The translations under genes were made by a program, and so were the position numbers. DNA of 64,000 nt, taken from the NCBI RefSeq assembly GCF_020379485.1, contig NC_063439.1, positions 25,978,098 to 26,042,097 of the forward strand, written 5' to 3'. The stretch comes from Brassica napus. Its lineage: Eukaryota > Streptophyta > Magnoliopsida > Brassicales > Brassicaceae. Numbering within the stretch: the first letter of the stretch is position 1; every line of letters starts with the position of its first letter. The notes below the pieces were generated by a model, which worked only from the letters and a program-made list of their open reading frames with translations, made no database searches and was not told the origin of the DNA. Below, piece after piece: positions 59,139-64,000 of the stretch.

Positions 59139-59991
59139 AAGTTGTGTCAGAAGTTCGGTTTATGTAGTTTTAGGGTTTGTGTAGTGTCAAGGACAGAGGA
59201 TAGAATGAGTTTGGGAGAAAGAGGGTTTAAGGCTCTGTTAGGGTTTTAATTGGAGAGCCATTAAACTTCTTCTTTCAACTCTAAGGGTAAAATGGTGAAA
59301 AGGGCTTGTTTTATGAGGGCTCTTTTGTCATTTTATGAACTAGGGTTATAGTGAGTATTGAGTAGTGTGGTGTGTGCGTCTTTTAGCAAAGGGACCTCTA
59401 TGAAATGGCTTCCTTTGTTTTTATCTACTTTTTTTTACCTTCTGTCTTTTGGTTTGAAAAGCAGAAGTGGGTAGGGGCAGAGGAGGAACTTCACCACCCG
59501 CCATGTGTTTTTCTTTTTCTTTTGGGTTGTGTTTTGTTGTTGTTATGAAGTTTTAATGTAAGGGCTGCTTAATCAGCATACTTATGGGCTTGATAAATGT
59601 TATGTTACCAAGTATGAACTTTATGTTGTTCATGTGATATCATTTTCTAAAACTTATTCACTTTCCTGTTAAAGAACATTAATTCTTGAACTTAAACTCT
59701 AGAAAGTTCGGTGAGTATTAATGTAGGTAAAGTGAATCAAGATACTGAAATAGCACTCCAATGGATAATAATGTAATGCACCATGTGATTGTGAATATTC
59801 TCATCAACAATGCTACAAAAACTTGTAAGTATCCCACTTAAAAATAAACAGAGTGATCACCTACTTGTAATAGTGATGTCAAGAATGCCGTTTTCTTCAG
59901 AGACGATCAAGAATGTAGTTAGTCTTGCTCAGTAGCTAGGAAATGGCTTGTGGAGCATATAGTATATAATTTCAAACGACAATGAGTGTAG

Positions 59992-60185
59992 TAAGTTCAC
60001 ATCAACATAAAATTTGCAAATTATATAAAAAACCGGTCTAAAAATATTTTATATGTATTTGGTGGTTTGCAAATTTTATGTTGATGTATGTAAACTGCTT
60101 AGGAAATTTCTAGGTATTTTTTTAATATAATTTGGTTACATATAAAATATTTTTAGACCGATTTTTATAAGTTCACGTCAACATA
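59992..60185. repeat. Interleaved perfect inverted repeats with flanking direct repeats
   Basis: Direct repeats of 18 bp (taagttcac-tcaacata, one mismatch) lie at 59992-60009 and 60168-60185. Inside, 60001-60020 is the perfect inverse of 60066-60085, and 60035-60057 is the perfect inverse of 60137-60159. The arms alternate a-b-a'-b'. Confidence 0.8.
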
Positions 60186-61724
60186 TCCATGTTATAAAAT
60201 GCATCTAAAGAAAACTAAGATCTGTTACTAGTATTCACACTTTTACCCTGTTTTAAATGTATATATATTATGGAGAAAAAGTAGCTAAGTTTATGCACCC
60301 AAACGATTTGTATTAGTTAGTAGGATGCATATTATTACAAAATGGGAATGATGACTAACAAAATAATAGAAATTTATCGTAAATTGATCTAATGACTAAA
60401 ATTCTTAGATCATTTAGTAAAAGTATAAAAGGTCATAGAATCAAATCATGTTGGTAAAAGTATTCACAATAAAGAAAAGTTAATTTGATATTGTTTGGAC
60501 CTGAGATGTATAAAAACTTCTAATTATTCAAAAAAATGATATTGACATATAAGAAACATGGCGGTTTTATATATAAAATACAATCTAAACTGTGAAAAAT
60601 ATTATAAATTTATTTAGAAAGTTTAAAATATCCTTAATTTTAAGACAACATAAAATCATGATTTAATCTTTTTGAAAACGTAAACACGTAGAAAAAGTTC
60701 ATTAATATGTGCATGTGACTGTTACTATAAATGTGTCATGTTATGAATGAAAGGACGGTGGAGGAAGCTGCAAGGCTGTAATCCATGCTCGAATCTACAA
60801 AACGTTTTAAGCTAAAGAGACATTTCATAACTTCTGCTTTGTCTCCTTTATCTATCTGTCCGTTTCATTTCCAAGCTTTTTATCTGTGTGTTGCATTTAC
60901 TTCATGACAATATAGCTGTATTTTTATAGAGAAGAAGAGAGACAAGAGAATCTGCACTTCTCCTCCATTTGTCAGATTTCTCATCATCGGAGACTTCTTG
61001 GTGTTAGCATTTAATTCGTTTGGCCAATCTCATCTTCATCATTATTCCATCAGTAGATCTAGTTTTCTAGTTATTTGTGTTGAGGATTAATAATGCTACT
61101 AATCAACTCTTATAGGCTGCCTTTATCATATCATCAAATGGTATATTACTTTTTTGTATAATGTTAACTTTCACACAATAATTTATTTTTCGTTTTGTCT
61201 TTGAACGTAGAATTAGACAATTCTAAAGTATATTTGATTCAAATAAAACTAAAAGCGCAATTCAAATTCAATGTTCTACATATATATGATGCCAAACCTA
61301 AGTACATCAAAATTAAACTACGCCAAAAATAAGAAAAGTACATAAAATGCATTATTTCTAAACAAAATTGAGTTGAGAAGAAAACAAATTGTCAGAAAAA
61401 TTCAGTAACTTCCGAGTCGCTGTTTTTGAGCCCTCTGTTCAGAGTTTGGAAACAAACAGGTAAATAAACTTGATGGACACGTCGCTGTTATCGAGTCCCG
61501 TGTACAACAAAAAACGCGTTTACGTTTTGTCGTGTACCCATCAACGGCGTCGAGATTGCGACGTCACTAATACGTGTCGAACACCAGAGAGTCCGTCAGT
61601 TCTAAACCGATCCTACACCGTCCGATTTCTGCTTCGTGTTTCAGGCCGCACGTTGTGAGAAACAAGAGTTACAAAATAGGGGAAGTACATAACAAAACCA
61701 AGTGGTCGGGTGTTATATCAACAA

Positions 61725-61796
61725 TATCATCATAGTAAGAATGGACCAGACCCATTAGGCTATCATCATAGTAATAATGGACGAGACCCATTATGC
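61725..61796. repeat. Tandem duplication of 36 bp
   Basis: Units 61725-61760 and 61761-61796 share tatcatcatagtaa and gacccatta; three single-base differences. Lies downstream of MED8. Confidence 0.8.
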
Positions 61797-61914
61797 TAAC
61801 GTTTTAGCTATATACAGTTGCAAAAATAAGGCCCATTAAGAGCCCGAGTTATACAAATGGGACTATTTTTATTGAGGGTTTAGGCTGTAGATTCTGCTGA
61901 TTGGTCTGCATATT

Positions 61915-63126
61915 TCAATACTCTCCTCCTTGTTGTTGGTGCTGCTGCTGTTCTTCTGGTTGCTGAGACTGAGACTGTTGTGTTTGCATCATTCCGCTGC
62001 TGTTAAACACTGCAAGAAACGGCATGCAAGGGAAGATAGTTAGATAATCGTTAAAGAACGAAAGAAAGAACAAGGATGGAGTCTAGCTTGTTAGGTCTTA
62101 TACCTGCATCGTTGACGAATAGCGCATCTACCATATGCGGTGGAAGTTCCGTGGTGATCTGTCTCTGGTCTGGAGGCAGTCTTATTCCTTGAGCCACAAG
62201 TATCGAATTTAACAAAATCAAAAACCTAGCGTCTTACTTAAAGCAAATGTTTCAGTACATGTTAAAAACTGAATCTCCCTTACCTTCACCTTCGTTTACA
62301 GCAGCTCGTAGCATGTTCTCCTGCTCCCGAATCTTTTCAGCTTGAGCTTTATCCATAGTAGTAGGAAGCATAGAAGGACCTCCTCGTTGGGGGGCCAGTC
62401 CATAAGCTTTACGAGCATCAGCTAACACTTTCCCTGCATTTCCACAAACTTCTGCAATCTTGCCAATCCTCTCCTAGTAAAAAAAAGAAACAACCTTCAG
62501 TAAAAACTCCTAACACAAAGAGATATACGCACACACAAACTCTCACACCTTTAGGGTTTCGATTTGCATTGGCACAGGCAAACTCTGAACATCTTGAAGC
62601 AAGTGATCAATCTTGACATTGTTATCAGTTTCCATCTCGGGGAGCAACTTGGAAGCCAACATAACCGGTAAAACTGAACATCACACAAAACAAAGTTTCA
62701 ATCAGTTTCGTGAGCAAAAAGCATCCATTAGAAAGGATCATCGATCATACTTGAAGCATTCTCAGCGTTCACGTTCTTCGGAAACACAACAAGGGCCTTG
62801 GAAACTTGTTTGACTTCTTCCACAAGGATAAAGAGGTCGAGATTTATCATCTTGTATCGCCCTAGAATGTCCTTCCTGCAAATACACAATCTTGTTTCTT
62901 GACTGACAAGAAAGAAGAGATAAAAAAGCTCAAAAGGAAACCAATGTGTGGAGTCTTGAGGATGGGACCATTTGGGAGTAGTGTTGGTTTGGGAATAAGC
63001 TTCGAAGTCTTCAAGGATTCGAGATATGGCCTTTTGTAAGCTCTGCGTTTGTCTCTTTACGTAGTCAAGATTCAGCTCCTCAGCTACCGGTGGAGCCTGC
63101 TGTTGCTGTGTCGTCGCCCTCTCCAT
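61915..63126 (-). CDS. MED8: Mediator complex subunit 8
   Basis: Six exons on the - strand: 63126-62969, 62875-62751, 62673-62549, 62473-62284, 62187-62104, 62009-61915; 777 nt, 258 residues. The N-terminal Med8 region is recognisable (LNLDYVKRQTQSLQKAISRIL, NTTPKWKDILGRYKMINLDLF, VFPKNVNAENAS). Helical segments follow (EKIREQENMLRAAVNEGEG), then a Gln-rich tail (QSQSQQPEEQQQ). MED8 sits in the Mediator head and in Arabidopsis affects flowering, defence and cell expansion. The predicted protein is about half the Arabidopsis length I recall (524), with the Gln-rich C-terminal extension missing. Positional match At2g03070. Confidence 0.9.
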
Positions 63127-63490
63127 CTGTACACAGATTGCTTTGAAGGGAGTGTATGGGAGAAGACAAGAGAGAGACCCGAGAAGTTCGTTGGAGAACT
63201 GAGATCGAGCTCTTTTATATTAATATAAGCTTTTTAAAATATGGGCTCATGATTTCTATCCAAAATTTGGGTTTTAACAAAGTTCTTTCCAGGGTTTTAA
63301 TTCTTTCCTATATAAACACCATATTATATTCCACAAAAAGAAACTTCCATATTCTTGCACTTTTTTTTTGTTGGTTGTAATTAATATGTTAAGATTGTAT
63401 TATCATTTTCAATTTTTAAAAAAAATAAATTATAGAATTATATGAGTAGCAGAATAAAAGAAATACAAACTACAACAGTAAAATACAAAT
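63127..63490. promoter_or_regulatory. MED8 upstream region
   Basis: Leader and promoter side of MED8, with GA-rich leader sequence at about 63160-63180. Beyond it lies AT-rich DNA without a gene. Confidence 0.4.
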
Positions 63491-63494
63491 ACAG

Positions 63495-63821
63495 TTGTGG
63501 AGACCTACTTGCTTCTTGTGTAACCTATTGCTTGAGCTACACTGTCCTCTAATTATAAGTACATCAATGTTGGTGTTTTGTGACAATATAAGCTCAGTGT
63601 ATTTATCTACAAATTTAGTGAAGCCTCTACATCCCAAGCATATTGAAATTGATCTACACTTTGTCAGGGAAAAAGGGGCAATGAGTCAAAGGTTCTTCAT
63701 GTTCTCTCATCTCTATAATATGCTGATATATTTCACTAACGTACTTCCAACTTCGCTGTTCACAAACTTTAGATCCATCTTTACCGTCCGCTGCACCGAC
63801 GATCTTACTGCGGGAAGGTAA
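63495..63821 (+). pseudogene. Ty1/copia polyprotein relic (RNase H region)
   Basis: The translated stretch LLLELHCPL...VFCDNISSVYLSTN...HPKHIEIDLHFVREK follows the pattern of the copia RNase H end (CDN-S-YL-N, KHIEID-HFVRE). The next part (LIYFTNVLPTSLFTNFRS) fits the usual ADIFTK-LP ending with changes. No LTR, integrase or polymerase is seen, so it is a fragment. Confidence 0.75.
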
Positions 63822-64000
63822 AAAAATATGCTAATATTCTTTCTTTATTTAGTCTTCTCGTATATACTTCTGTTGCATTACTTCTCTCATACTTTTGGAG
63901 ATTTCTTAACAAAATGCTGTGCACAAAAAAGAAAAAAAAATCTTAAACATGATGCTATTATGTACGTTGTAAATCAAGAGAGAATACAGAAACTTTCACC

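Larger units (their letters stand above)
59139..61914. other. Spacer between EXPA15 and MED8
   Basis: The first 500 bp are the EXPA15 3' flank. A fold-back structure at 59992-60185 and a 36-bp duplication at 61725-61796 are listed separately. A GC-richer stretch (61465-61660) has several ACGT cores (gacacgtcg, gacgtcac, acgtgtcg) like a bZIP-bound promoter, but I see no gene for it. Confidence 0.45.

Overview
This is a plant nuclear window. Genes are intron-rich with GT-AG introns, and intergenic DNA is AT-rich and packed with small Helitrons, MITEs, a SINE and L1-type LINE copies. Gene content and order (PHO1-like cluster, FUT1, FUT2, aspartic protease, signal peptide peptidase, KH protein, EXPA15, MED8) match, from memory, the top of Arabidopsis thaliana chromosome 2 around At2g03260-At2g03070. 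The window therefore most likely comes from a Brassicaceae species. The missing genes, the tandem duplication and the high transposon load fit a Brassica-type (post-triplication) genome.

Layout: 1-2.9 kb holds no gene, only a Helitron and a long (TA)n tract. 2.98-9.32 kb and 10.46-15.22 kb are two closely similar 13-exon PHO1-like (SPX-EXS) genes on the + strand. Intron 10 of the first carries a complete-looking 2.4-kb LINE-derived element with ORF1 only. 15.2-30.5 kb is a gene-poor block with Helitrons (one built of three internal tandem units, one inserted inside a MITE), a SINE, a Stowaway-like MITE, a short LINE copy, and a two-exon relic of a further PHO1 gene near 21.0-21.4 kb. 30.60-34.80 kb is a third intact PHO1-like gene with 10 exons. 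35.66-37.62 and 37.90-39.73 kb are tandem xyloglucan-type fucosyltransferases. 40.17-41.56 kb is a single-exon nepenthesin-type aspartic protease. On the - strand lie a signal peptide peptidase (43.60-45.88 kb) and a four-KH-domain RNA-binding protein (46.98-48.79 kb). 49-57.4 kb is again transposon-rich: two MITE types, a Harbinger deletion derivative, a fold-back element and an L1 ORF2 fragment. EXPA15 (+, 58.10-59.14 kb) and MED8 (-, 61.92-63.13 kb) follow, then a Ty1/copia RNase H relic at the right edge.

The genes do not form one pathway. The PHO1 cluster concerns phosphate export and signalling. FUT1/FUT2 and EXPA15 act on the cell wall, SPP works in ER-membrane proteolysis, the KH protein in RNA regulation and MED8 in transcription. 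The exon models were assembled by hand from splice sites, reading phase and comparison between paralogues; each sums to a whole number of codons.

The most unusual signal is not a gene. Twelve very short insertions (9-47 nt), most of them a few bases plus a poly(A) run, are each flanked by perfect or near-perfect 11-19 bp direct repeats, like retrotransposition events stopped almost at once. The ORF1-only LINE in the PHO1 intron, with a second truncated copy of the same family at 27.1 kb, is the other signal most worth checking.
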